32,017 nucleotides of DNA from Pedobacter petrophilus (GTDB lineage: Bacteria > Bacteroidota > Bacteroidia > Sphingobacteriales > Sphingobacteriaceae): contig NZ_WKKH01000047.1 of NCBI RefSeq assembly GCF_009674725.1, positions 1-32,017 on the forward strand, written 5' to 3'. Shown here piece by piece: positions 7,261 to 17,000 of this stretch. The notes under the pieces were generated by a model, which made no database searches, had not been told where the DNA came from, and saw nothing but the letters and a program-made list of their open reading frames with translations. How positions within the stretch are numbered: the stretch's first letter is position 1; each line of letters begins with the position of its first letter. Position numbers and translations under genes: made by a program.

Positions 7261-8043
7261 TTACTCATCACGAATTGCTTTGGGTAACGATCCGGCATAT
7301 TCTAATGCATTCATTTTATAGTATTTGAAAAAATTACGACTAAATAAACTTTGTGAACTATAGCCGACCATCACACTAACTTCGTACAAGGTATACCGAT
7401 TCTCTGCAATAAGGCTTGCCGCTTTTTTTAGCCGTGTAATATCGATAAGCTCCTTTGGTGTCAGTGAAGATAAGGCTTTAACCTTCCTGTAAAAGGTTGG
7501 CCGACTCATGAACATATGATCGGCAAGGCTAACCATATCAATATTTGGATTCTTAAGATTTTTTCGAATGTATTCATCCAATTTCTGAAGAAAAATCTCA
7601 TCAGCTTTTGAGTGGGCCATCACACGCACATCTTCGAAGGGAACGCTGGCGAAATGATCTTTGATTTTTGTACGGTTTAGTAGCAAACTGGCAACCTGTA
7701 TTTTAAGGAGTTCTTCAGAAAAGGGTTTTGGAATATAGGCATCTGCCCCATGTTCCAGTCCTTCAATATGTGCACGAATACCATTCATTGAGGTTAACAG
7801 AATGATAGGTATATGGCAATAAGCAACATCTGACTTAATTAATCGACATAACTGGAAGCCATCCATTCCAGGCATCATTACGTCCGATATGATAAGGTGA
7901 ATCACCTGTTCATCTAATAATTTTTTAGCTTGCTCGGCATTTGTTGCAAGGTGCACGAGGTAATCTTCTTCTAAAATATCCTTGAGAAGGATTAGTAAAT
8001 CCTGATGGTCATCAATGACTAAAATACTATTTTTCATATACAT
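7261..8043 (-). CDS. Response regulator, REC plus AraC-type HTH (split HTCS of the GH89 locus)
   Basis: This is a cytoplasmic transcription activator expected to control the adjacent GH89/SusCD locus. The REC domain (about residues 5-122) has Asp11/Asp12, phospho-acceptor Asp54 in LIISDVMMPGMDG, Thr84 and Lys106 (PKPF). The AraC HTH (about 150-252) includes MSRPTFYRKVKALSSLTP and VGYSSQSLFSRNFFKYY. Numbering uses the ATG at 8043. A TTG at 8046 and an ATG at 8037 are in the same frame; ATG 8037 would remove two residues and also keep the domain intact. The gene overlaps the 3' end of the kinase gene by about 17 bases. It is a clear paralogue of the regulator at 1658 with the same split organisation. 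Confidence 0.93.
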   Translation of the reverse strand: MYMKNSILVIDDHQDLLILLKDILEEDYLVHLATNAEQAKKLLDEQVIHLIISDVMMPGMDGFQLCRLIKSDVAYCHIPIILLTSMNGIRAHIEGLEHGADAYIPKPFSEELLKIQVASLLLNRTKIKDHFASVPFEDVRVMAHSKADEIFLQKLDEYIRKNLKNPNIDMVSLADHMFMSRPTFYRKVKALSSLTPKELIDITRLKKAASLIAENRYTLYEVSVMVGYSSQSLFSRNFFKYYKMNALEYAGSLPKAIRDE

Positions 8044-11000
8044 CAATCTTTTTCCAGACTCCTAAATTAAATTCGTATCGCTGGTGTATGGGTAAGGTTA
8101 AAACAAAAATAATTTTATCTGTTTTGCCTGAGGTTAAGCTAAGGGTTCCCTCATGTAGGTCTGTTAGAGATTTGGCCAAAGGAAGGCCAATTCCAGTTCC
8201 CGGTTTATCGGTAGTTTTGAGCCTGAAAAATGGTTGGAAGATCTTCTCCTGGTATTCCTCGGGAATCGATTTTCCGTCGTTTTCAAACGAAACGGAAAAA
8301 TACGCTCCTGCTGCAGGATGCAGGCTGATTTCAGCTCTGGAACGTGCGTACTTTATGGCATTACTAATTAAGTTATTACATATTTTAATAAATGCTTCTC
8401 GGTCTACAAAAGCGGTAAAGCTCTTTTCCGGTAGATTAACATTGAGGTTGATGTTGTTCTCGATCGCAAGATCCTGAAATGAGTCAGTAATTTCCAGAAT
8501 TGATTGGCTGATTTCAACATTGACAAAATTCAATCCAAATTGTTCAATCTCGGTCTGACGGAAATCTAACAACTGGCTAGTCAAATCTACTAGGCGGGTA
8601 GTGTATTTATTAATCATTAATAGGCTTTTATTTAGCCCTGGGTGGTCTTCTGTCTGTTTTAATAAGCGAGATACAGGCACACTTATCATGGTTAGGGGAG
8701 TCTGAATCTCATGGGCAATATGAGTAAAAAATTCAATCTTCGCTTGATAAACCTCTTTTTCCTTTTGATGTTCAAACAGCTTCAATTCTGCCATATTTCG
8801 CTTACGTTGATAAGCGTGGTATTGACGCATCAAAAAATAAGCGATTGAAAGAGTAAAAATTACATACAATAAGTAGGCTGTTCCGCTTCTCCAAAAAGGT
8901 GGCAGGACTTCAATATATAAACTGCGTTCTTTACCCGCCCACGTTTCTACATTACTATTCGCCTTTACAGTAAGGGTATAACGCCCTGGGGAAAGATCTG
9001 TAAAATAGGCTTTACGGGTTGTATTAGAATATGTCCATTTTCGGTCTAATCCATTCATCCGATACTGGTAACGGGTGGCTTTTGCGGAACTAAAGTTCAA
9101 AGCAGCAAATTCAATACTAAAATTGCGCTGGCTGGGGCTGAGTATGAGGCTATCAGTATGGGTGATTGATTTAATCAGCGGACTATTAACATCACCGGGA
9201 TTAACTTCATTGTTATTTATCTGTAGACTGGTAAAATAAGTTTCAGGTGCTCGCTCCCTTTGATGCAATTGCTTAGGGTCAAAAGCTATGAGCCCTTTGA
9301 CCGAGCCGAAATACAATCTACCTTGGGCACTTTTAGATGCAGAATTAAAATTAAATTGATTGGTAATTAAGCCATTGGCCTGGGTATATACTTTTATTTG
9401 GTAGCTAGTCAGGTCCAGACACACCAGGCCATTGCTCGACCCTATCCACAATCGCCTGTTATCATCCTCCATCATCCCATGAAGGACATTGCTTGGCAAT
9501 CCATTCCTGGTAGTGAATTTTCTGAAAGTTTTACGATCCGGGGCCAAACGAATTAAACCAGCACCAACTGTTGTGAACCATATCGCGTGAGAGCTGTCTT
9601 CCAGAATGAAATGTACTGATGATTCATTTTTGGGGTCACCAAACACGATTTTACCATGACGTCCAGTCTTAGGATTGATATAGACGGTGGTTTGGGACTT
9701 CAAGCCTGCCCATAACATTCCTTGGTGATCCTGAAGAATATGATATATTGTACTCCCTAGGGGAATTTGCTTAAAACGAGTAAACTTTTTTTTATTTTTA
9801 TGATAGCGGTATAAGCCGCCATAGTCACCTGTTGTTCCCAGAACCAGATTGCTGTCTCTCATCAGGCACATGCTTAAAACAAAATCACTACCATCCTCAC
9901 CAGCTTCATTCACGATTTTATACCGTTCCCTGATCTGTCCTGTTCTCTTATCCATAACCTGCATACCATGGTAATATGATCCAATGAAAAGTTCATTTCC
10001 GGATCCCAGCAGGCTATGGATGTTAGAATAAAAACCATTATCTAATTTCGGATTAGATAGGTAATTGGTAATTTCCTTTGTTCTGATGTCTAAACGGTTT
10101 AGTCCTGCATCTTCGGTTCCGATGTATAAAAATTGGTTTTGATCATTCCATAATTCGCTGACCGCGTCTCCCGAGAGACTGTTTTTCAGTGGTATTGAGT
10201 AAAATTTTTCAAATTTTGCATTCTGCTGGGAGTGATAATTCAATCCGCCGAAATATGTGCCTACCCACATATCACCAGCCTTATCTTTATAAACCGAATA
10301 AATTGCATTATCTGATATTGCAAAAGGGTCGCCTAGTTTTTTTACGGATCTAGACAGGAGATGTTTTTTCAGGTCATAAATGTACAGCCCATTTTCGGTA
10401 GCTATCCAATATTCATCTCCTTTGCTCCTGCAGATGTCTCGGACCATCACCCGATTATCGGTGCCGTTGCGAAGAGGGATAGTATCAATTTGTTTCGTTC
10501 TGGAGTGGTAGGTAATAAGACCCTGCTTATGTCCGATAAATGTTAAATCTTTACTTATTGGGTAGATTTCAGTGATCGCCCGCATATTTGGAGCGGTATC
10601 TGTACCAATTATTCGTGTTTTGGTAATGGCTTTGGTTGTGGTATTGCAGGTGAAAAAGATTCCGTCATAATTACCAAGCAGCAAATTACCATCAAAGTTC
10701 AACGCTATCCGAGATACATGTATTTTGAGATCTTCTATTTTATTGGTAGTCTGGTCATAACAATATAAGCGGTTCTGCCCGAGTAGCCATACCTTATTTT
10801 GGCGATCGATCACAAAGCCATTAATGTAAACCTGAGGCGCCACGCTTAAAGATGTGAGCACCTCTGTTAAAGGATCATATTTAAATATCCCTCTGCCGGT
10901 ACCTATCCAAAGTATGCCTTTTTTATCTTCACAGATAGAGGTAATGAAATTATTCCAGAGGTTACCACGCTGGCCGGTCCGGTTGTTAAAAGATTTGAAT

Positions 11001-11203
11001 GAGTAACCATCAAAGCGCATCAATCCCCCGCGGGTACCTATCCAGATAAAGCCATAATGGTCCTGGGTAATGCTACTGACTGAGTTATTGACTAATCCAT
11101 CATCTGTTTCAAAATGCTTGAAGTAATGAGGCTGTCCCTGAGAAGGAAATGGAGCTAAATATAGCCCTAAAATCGTGCAAAGAATTAATAATATGCGGCT
11201 CAT
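8027..11203 (-). CDS. HTCS-type sensor histidine kinase without fused receiver (split HTCS)
   Basis: This is a full-length periplasmic sensor kinase of 1058 residues. A signal peptide (about 1-23) precedes Reg_prop beta-propeller blades (about 30-660, recurring signatures such as GFIWIGTRGGLMRFD and LWIGSSNGLVCLD), a Y_Y_Y domain (about 690-770), a membrane helix (about 775-792), and HisKA with H-box HIAHEIQTPL (His831; the usual Arg is Gln). A HATPase follows with N-box NLISNAIKYA, NDGKSIP and GTGIGLPLAKSL. The chain ends right after the HATPase, where canonical HTCS proteins continue into REC and AraC domains; those are encoded by the next, overlapping gene. The gene is divergent from GH89, so it probably detects an oligosaccharide released from that enzyme's substrate and drives the locus. 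Start chosen at the ATG giving a signal peptide. Confidence 0.95.
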   Translation of the reverse strand: MSRILLILCTILGLYLAPFPSQGQPHYFKHFETDDGLVNNSVSSITQDHYGFIWIGTRGGLMRFDGYSFKSFNNRTGQRGNLWNNFITSICEDKKGILWIGTGRGIFKYDPLTEVLTSLSVAPQVYINGFVIDRQNKVWLLGQNRLYCYDQTTNKIEDLKIHVSRIALNFDGNLLLGNYDGIFFTCNTTTKAITKTRIIGTDTAPNMRAITEIYPISKDLTFIGHKQGLITYHSRTKQIDTIPLRNGTDNRVMVRDICRSKGDEYWIATENGLYIYDLKKHLLSRSVKKLGDPFAISDNAIYSVYKDKAGDMWVGTYFGGLNYHSQQNAKFEKFYSIPLKNSLSGDAVSELWNDQNQFLYIGTEDAGLNRLDIRTKEITNYLSNPKLDNGFYSNIHSLLGSGNELFIGSYYHGMQVMDKRTGQIRERYKIVNEAGEDGSDFVLSMCLMRDSNLVLGTTGDYGGLYRYHKNKKKFTRFKQIPLGSTIYHILQDHQGMLWAGLKSQTTVYINPKTGRHGKIVFGDPKNESSVHFILEDSSHAIWFTTVGAGLIRLAPDRKTFRKFTTRNGLPSNVLHGMMEDDNRRLWIGSSNGLVCLDLTSYQIKVYTQANGLITNQFNFNSASKSAQGRLYFGSVKGLIAFDPKQLHQRERAPETYFTSLQINNNEVNPGDVNSPLIKSITHTDSLILSPSQRNFSIEFAALNFSSAKATRYQYRMNGLDRKWTYSNTTRKAYFTDLSPGRYTLTVKANSNVETWAGKERSLYIEVLPPFWRSGTAYLLYVIFTLSIAYFLMRQYHAYQRKRNMAELKLFEHQKEKEVYQAKIEFFTHIAHEIQTPLTMISVPVSRLLKQTEDHPGLNKSLLMINKYTTRLVDLTSQLLDFRQTEIEQFGLNFVNVEISQSILEITDSFQDLAIENNINLNVNLPEKSFTAFVDREAFIKICNNLISNAIKYARSRAEISLHPAAGAYFSVSFENDGKSIPEEYQEKIFQPFFRLKTTDKPGTGIGLPLAKSLTDLHEGTLSLTSGKTDKIIFVLTLPIHQRYEFNLGVWKKIDVYEK

Positions 11204-11215
11204 AGGTGGTTATTT

Positions 11216-11223
11216 CAAATATA
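11216..11223 (-). promoter_or_regulatory. Candidate -7 element of the sensor kinase gene
   Basis: TATATTTG on the minus strand fits the Bacteroidota -7 consensus TAnnTTTG. It ends only 12 bases before the kinase ATG, implying a very short leader. No convincing -33 TTTG is seen at the usual distance, so support is limited. Confidence 0.35.
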
Positions 11224-11395
11224 ATTGAATTTCCATGAAATGTCAGCTATTTGAAGAAAAATGAGTTGTGTTAATGGCTAGTGTTTTTGCAATAGCGATG
11301 AGAAAGGGATGCTTAAAGCCTTTTTTAAGTTGTTACCTTAAAAATTTGAGACGATTAGCCTAACTTTTGAGCAAAGCATGCTGTGGATTCCCTAT

Positions 11396-11403
11396 TATAT
11401 TTG
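11396..11403 (+). promoter_or_regulatory. Candidate -7 element of the GH89 gene
   Basis: TATATTTG, identical to the element on the opposite strand at 11216, ends 18 bases before the GH89 ATG. A TTTG at 11366-11369 lies 26 bases upstream, rather far for the -33 element. The 218-base divergent spacer thus carries the same octamer facing each gene. Confidence 0.35.
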
Positions 11404-11421
11404 GTGTGACCAATAATTTGT

Positions 11422-13644
11422 ATGAGCCTCACAATGACTGTTAAATCTTTCCTATTCACTTTATTTATGTTTGGTCTTTTGCATTCAGTAAAAGCGCAAA
11501 CGACTGTTGATTCTTCCATCGCGCTGATTAAACGGGTCTTACCTGCCCATGCTCATCGATTCAGAGTGGAGACACTAAAATCAACCAAAAGCACAGACCG
11601 CTTTGAGCTGGAGAGCCGAAATGGGCAAATCATTTTAAGGGGAAATAATGGGGTATCTATAGCTTCAGCGCTATATCACTACATTACTGAGTACGCCGGG
11701 GGCCAGCTGACCTGGAATGGCAGTAATCTAAAGATGCCGTCAAATTTACCTATGCTCAAGCATAAAGTGATTAAAGAAACGCCCTATAATTTTCGTTATT
11801 ATCTAAATTACTGCACTTTCAATTATACTATGAGCTGGTGGGACTGGCCCAGGTGGGAAAAGGAAATTGACTGGATGGCCCTACATGGGATTAATATGCC
11901 ACTGGCGATTACCGGTCAGGAGTATACCTGGTACTTAGTATACAAAGAACTCGGTTTTAGTGATCAGGAGCTAAAAAACTTCTTTACTGGTCCGGCCTAC
12001 TTGGCCTGGTTCTGGATGGGAAATATGGACGCTTGGGGCGGACCATTGCCATTACGATGGATGAAAAGCCATATGGAATTACAACAAAAGATTCTTACCC
12101 GTCAGCGCGCGCTAGGCATGAAACCTATACTGTCAGCATTCACTGGACATGTACCGCCCGCTTTTTCGAAAAAATTTCCCAATGCAAAACTTAAGACAAC
12201 CAATTGGAATAATGGATTTGCTGATAATTACATCCTTGATTCAGAAGATCCTTTATTCAACCGGATAGGTAAAATGTTTCTAAAAAAGCAAACTGAGCTT
12301 TTGGGTACTGATCATTATTACTCGGCGGATACTTTCAACGAGAATGAACCTCCAACCAATGAACCTGAATATCTGGGCAAATTAAGTGCACGCGTATATG
12401 ATGCAATGCATCAGGCAGATAGCAATGCGGTTTGGGTGATGCAAGGCTGGCTGTTTTACGCGGACCGTAAATTCTGGGGCAAAGCGCAGACCGAGGCTTT
12501 ACTTAAATCGGTACCGGATGATAAGATGATTATCCTTGATCTTGCAGCCGAGGTAGAGCCGATATGGAAGCGTACAGAAGCGTTCTATGGGAAGCCTTGG
12601 ATTTGGTCGATGGTGAATAATTTTGGTGGAAATACCAATATCTTTGGACGAATGGAGGAGGCTGCAACTGGCCCTTCCAAGGCGCTCCAGAGTACTCAGT
12701 CTGGTAGATTAACAGGAATAGGACTCACAATGGAAGGTATCGAACAAAATCCAGTCATTTATGAACTCTTCACAGCCAATACATGGACAAGGGATAGTAT
12801 TAACTTAAACGAGTGGCTGCCAAAATATGTCCGCAACCGGTATGGTACAGTCAATAAGCAGGGGCTGAAAGCCTGGAGCGTACTTCGGGGTACGGTCTAC
12901 ACAGTACCTAAAGATAAATACATTAGGGATGGGGCGGAATCAATTTTGCAGGCCAGGCCGACTTTAGATTCTACAACCCAATGGACCAAGACTAAACTCA
13001 ATTATAATCCGAAGGATCTCCTGCCCGCCTGGCATGCACTGGTCGCTGCCGCAGATGAGTTAAAAAAAAGTGAAGGTTTCCGTTTTGACTTGATAGATGT
13101 GAGCAGGCAGGTGCTGGCCAACTATGCGCTGGTCGTTCATCAGAAATGGGTCACGGCTTACCGGGCAAAAGACGCGCAAAAATTTAAATTATATAGTGAT
13201 GAGTTTATTAGCCTGATCGAAGATATGGATGGAATGCTAGCATCGCACCCGGATTTTTTATTAGGCAAGTGGGTGGCACAAGCCCGCAGGTGGGGCAGTA
13301 CTGATGAAGAACGAAACTTATATGAGCAGAATGCTAAAAACCTGATTACCCTTTGGGGAGACAAAGACGCTATTTTACATGAGTATGCTTGTCGGCAATG
13401 GAGCGGGCTGTTGAATGATTATTACAAGCCTCGCTGGACACAGTTTTTTTCTGCACTTAGCTTAGACTTGCAGGGTAAAAAATCTTTGGATAACAAAGCT
13501 TTTACACGGCAAATTAAGGTATGGGAGTGGGAATGGGTAAATGCCAGAAAAGATTATCCTGTTGCAGTTCAGGGAAATACCATTGACCAAGCTAAAAAGA
13601 TATATACCAAATATAGCAAAGTCATAGACGGCAGTTATCAATAG
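11422..13644 (+). CDS. Alpha-N-acetylglucosaminidase, GH89 (NAGLU family)
   Basis: This is a secreted retaining glycosidase that removes terminal alpha-linked N-acetylglucosamine. Known GH89 substrates include heparan-type chains and GlcNAc-alpha-1,4-Gal mucin caps. Residues 1-26 are a signal peptide (ending SVKAQ). An N-terminal NAGLU_N domain spans about 27-115. The catalytic barrel (about 120-455) has the family hallmarks SWWDWPRWEKEIDWMALHGIN, WFWMGNMDAWGGPLP and DTFNENEPP, followed by a helical NAGLU_C domain to residue 740. By comparison with human NAGLU the catalytic pair is probably Glu307 (in DTFNENEPP) and Glu438 (in TMEGIEQNP). Length is normal for the family. It heads the plus-strand part of the locus, but a 407-base gap separates it from SusC1, so it may have its own transcript. 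The true substrate in this organism is unknown. Confidence 0.95.
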   Translation: MSLTMTVKSFLFTLFMFGLLHSVKAQTTVDSSIALIKRVLPAHAHRFRVETLKSTKSTDRFELESRNGQIILRGNNGVSIASALYHYITEYAGGQLTWNGSNLKMPSNLPMLKHKVIKETPYNFRYYLNYCTFNYTMSWWDWPRWEKEIDWMALHGINMPLAITGQEYTWYLVYKELGFSDQELKNFFTGPAYLAWFWMGNMDAWGGPLPLRWMKSHMELQQKILTRQRALGMKPILSAFTGHVPPAFSKKFPNAKLKTTNWNNGFADNYILDSEDPLFNRIGKMFLKKQTELLGTDHYYSADTFNENEPPTNEPEYLGKLSARVYDAMHQADSNAVWVMQGWLFYADRKFWGKAQTEALLKSVPDDKMIILDLAAEVEPIWKRTEAFYGKPWIWSMVNNFGGNTNIFGRMEEAATGPSKALQSTQSGRLTGIGLTMEGIEQNPVIYELFTANTWTRDSINLNEWLPKYVRNRYGTVNKQGLKAWSVLRGTVYTVPKDKYIRDGAESILQARPTLDSTTQWTKTKLNYNPKDLLPAWHALVAAADELKKSEGFRFDLIDVSRQVLANYALVVHQKWVTAYRAKDAQKFKLYSDEFISLIEDMDGMLASHPDFLLGKWVAQARRWGSTDEERNLYEQNAKNLITLWGDKDAILHEYACRQWSGLLNDYYKPRWTQFFSALSLDLQGKKSLDNKAFTRQIKVWEWEWVNARKDYPVAVQGNTIDQAKKIYTKYSKVIDGSYQ

Positions 13645-14051
13645 GATATGGTTATTCAATTTTTGGACTCGTATCTTCGCTATAATGAGACGATTAAGAA
13701 AATGATTGAGCAAAAGTAATCCGCCAAACTGCTTTAATTTGAGTTATAAACCAAATATCATTGTAAAGCTAAGGTCACTCCTACTTTTAAAAATAAATTT
13801 TAAGCAAGTTTTCCATTCCGTAAAAGTCGAGTCTACTAACATTTAATACCGAGCAAAGTATATCATAACCAAAGGCCTGTGGCCAAAATCACGATCAAAA
13901 TAAACTTCACATAAAAAAATGGCAGGCGAATGAAATAAAAATTTACTATTCAAATCAGGAAAAAATTTACAATTTTCCCCAGAACAAGCTTAATCCCGGC
14001 TACCGGAAGAAGGCACTAACCAACTAATAACCCCCTTATGAGATTTCAACT
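13645..14051. other. 407-base spacer between GH89 and SusC1
   Basis: AT-rich. It holds only a 23-codon chance frame (13648-13719) and a short GGCC-tgt-GGCC repeat near 13875. No exact TAnnTTTG promoter octamer or convincing terminator was found, although the spacer length suggests a promoter for the SusCD operon lies here. Confidence 0.4.
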
Positions 14052-17000
14052 ATGAAGAAAGAACGCATGTATCTGGTTCGTTCTGTAAAACTACCTATGT
14101 TTTTTCAGCACGTATTTAAGCCTGAATTCTGGATCCTATTAATAACCTGCGCCTGTTTACCGGCTTATGGCCTTACAACTAAAAGAAAAGAAACTCCTTT
14201 ATTTAAAGATGAAAAATTAATGATGGCCAAAAAGACCAAAGGGCTGTCTTTTTTCCCGTTTGTGGACATCACCGTAAAAGGTAAAGTTGTGGATGATAAA
14301 GGAGAAACAATGCCTGGGGTAACCATCAAGATAAAAGGCTCCCAATTAGGAGCAACAACAAACAACAATGGAGAATTCAGTTTTTCTGCGCCCGAAGGGG
14401 CCATACTTACGGTATCATTTGTTGGATACAAAACACTCGAAATCCCAGCTGCTGCAAATATGACCATCAAGCTCTTCAGTGAAGCAAGTAATCTGGATGA
14501 TGTAGTTGTGCTGGGCTTTGGCTCTACACAAAAGCGTAGCGAGCAAACCGCTGCTTATAGCACACTCTCAGGAAAGGAGCTCCTAAAAGCGCCGGTTCCT
14601 GATATGACCAATGCACTTATCGGAAAAATTCCGGGTGTGGTGACGCGTCAGGGAAGCGGAGTACCAGGAGAAAACGCTGCAGACATTTTTATCCGGGGCC
14701 GCTCTTCTGCTAATTCCGCAGCGCTAATCATTGTAGATGGGGTAGAACGAACTTCTTTTGGAAACATTGACCCTAATGAAATTGAATCCATCAGCGTATT
14801 AAAAGATGCCTCTGCAACCGCGTTATATGGTATTAAAGCAGGTAATGGTGTAATCGTTATAACCACTAAAGTTGGTAAAGCAGGCCCCTTTAGGATTTCC
14901 TATTCAGGTGGAGTAGGTCTGGTAAGTTTAACGGGCCTGCCCAATACGGTAAATGCCTTTGATGCCGCTAGTTACACAACTGAAGGAGAAAACAACCTGA
15001 TTGCTGCCGGACTGTTTACGCCTGCACAGAGAACTTTTCAGGATTCAGAACTCATTAAGTTCAAAGATGGTTCCGACCCGCTCCGCTATCCGGATGTCAA
15101 CTGGTATAAAGCGGTAACCAAAGAAAACTGGTTAAGAACCCAGCATAACCTGAACTTTAGCGGCGGCAGTAAATTTGCGACGTTTTTTATTTCCCTGGGT
15201 TATTTGTTTGAAGACGGGATGTTTAAAAACTTTCAGCCCATTAATGGCTATAGAACTTCGAATTCTTTTACGCGATATAATTTCCGGAGCAATTTGGATT
15301 TTAACCTAAGTAAATCAACTGTTTTCAGTATCAAATTCGGTGGCCGAGTGGAAGATACGTTTGGTATACGTGGCGGGGTAGCCGGAACTGGCGATACCGG
15401 CGGAACTACGGCGATTATCAGCAGGTTATTGGCTATTCCAGCCTGGGGAGTTCCATTTTTTCCAGAGTATACCAGCAGAGCTACGCCGGAATTGGCCGCT
15501 TTGGATGATTTGTACAATAATATTGAAAATCCCCGAATTGGGGTGAATACCTTTAACCCCTACTCTCAGTTGACCCGAAACGGATATTTCAACAGAATCA
15601 ATAATACCATAGAAAGTGTATTTGTACTTAATCAAAAGCTCGATGTGATTACCAAAGGATTAAGCTTTAAGGGTACATTAGGACTTGATGCTTTTATTAT
15701 CGGCGTTCGGGCGCAGTCGGGCAGTTACGCGAAATATCAGGTTGATCCGGTGACAGGCGAGCTGATCCCTTTTTCTGGCTTTTTTAATGATAACCTTGGC
15801 GGGGTTAATAGTAGCCGTGATGGATACAATAAAACAAATATTCAACTGGGCTTCAATTATGACCGTGAGTTCAGTAAACACCGAGTATCCATACTGGCGC
15901 TTGCTCAGAGGGAAGTACGCGGGGTTCAACGCAATATAGCCAACGCACCATTTGCTAACCAGGGTCTAGTATTAAGTACAAAATACAACTATGCAGGCAA
16001 ATATTTTGTGGAATTCAACGGGGCTTACAATGGATCAGAAAACTTTGCAGCTGGTAAACGTTATGGTTTTTTCCCATCGGTTTCCGCAGCGTATAATGTG
16101 AGCGAGGAAAAATTCTTAAAAAATATCCACTGGTTGTCATTTCTAAAAATCAGAGGATCCTGGGGAAGAACAGGTTATTCTAATCCGGCAGTCACAGGAG
16201 AAACCCGCTTCTTATACAATAGCAACTTTACCAGTGGCGGGGGTGGTGTGAATGCCAATGGCGGGATTTCAGGGGCTAACAACATTGTATATTTTGGAAA
16301 CGGCACAAGTGCGACAGCAAATTCGGTCGTCTTTCAGAGTCAATTTGGAAACCCGGATATCACTTGGGAAAACTCTGTTAAAAGAGATCTGGGGATTGAG
16401 GCTAGCTTTTTCAAAAACCGACTAAAGTTAACCGCTGATGCTTATGATGAAGACCGAACCCAGATTGCATTGCGTCGTACGAATTCCGCGCCGCTAATCT
16501 ATGGAGCGACATTGCCGATTGTCAACTACGGAGCTAATTATAATAAGGGATATGACTTGGAACTCTCTTATAATAATTTAGGTAACAATTTTAATTATGG
16601 CATCAATATTCAATATTCTCGATACAGAAACCGGGTGGTCATTAACGATGAGGCTTTTAATTTACCAGCTTATCAAAGTCTTTTAGGAACACGCCTTGGA
16701 CAATTTGTTGGCTATCAAGTGATTGGCTTTTACCAGAATGCTGCTGATATCGCCGCAAGCCCAGTTAATAACGCAACCGGTGTTCGAGTGATTCCGGGAG
16801 ATTTAAAATATCAGGATACCAATGGGGATGGAACAGTTGACTCACAAGACAGGGTTACTATAGGTGGCACAGATATTCCTCAAGGCATATTGGGGGTTGA
16901 ACCAACGGTAAGCTATAAAGGAATATCGCTATCAGCTCTTTTCCAGGGTGCTTTTGAAGTGAATTCTGCTGTTTTGCCCTATGACCCGGGACGTTCGCAA

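Noticed and set aside
13648..13719. 23-codon ORF directly after GH89
   Set aside because: Too short and without recognisable features; lies in AT-rich DNA.
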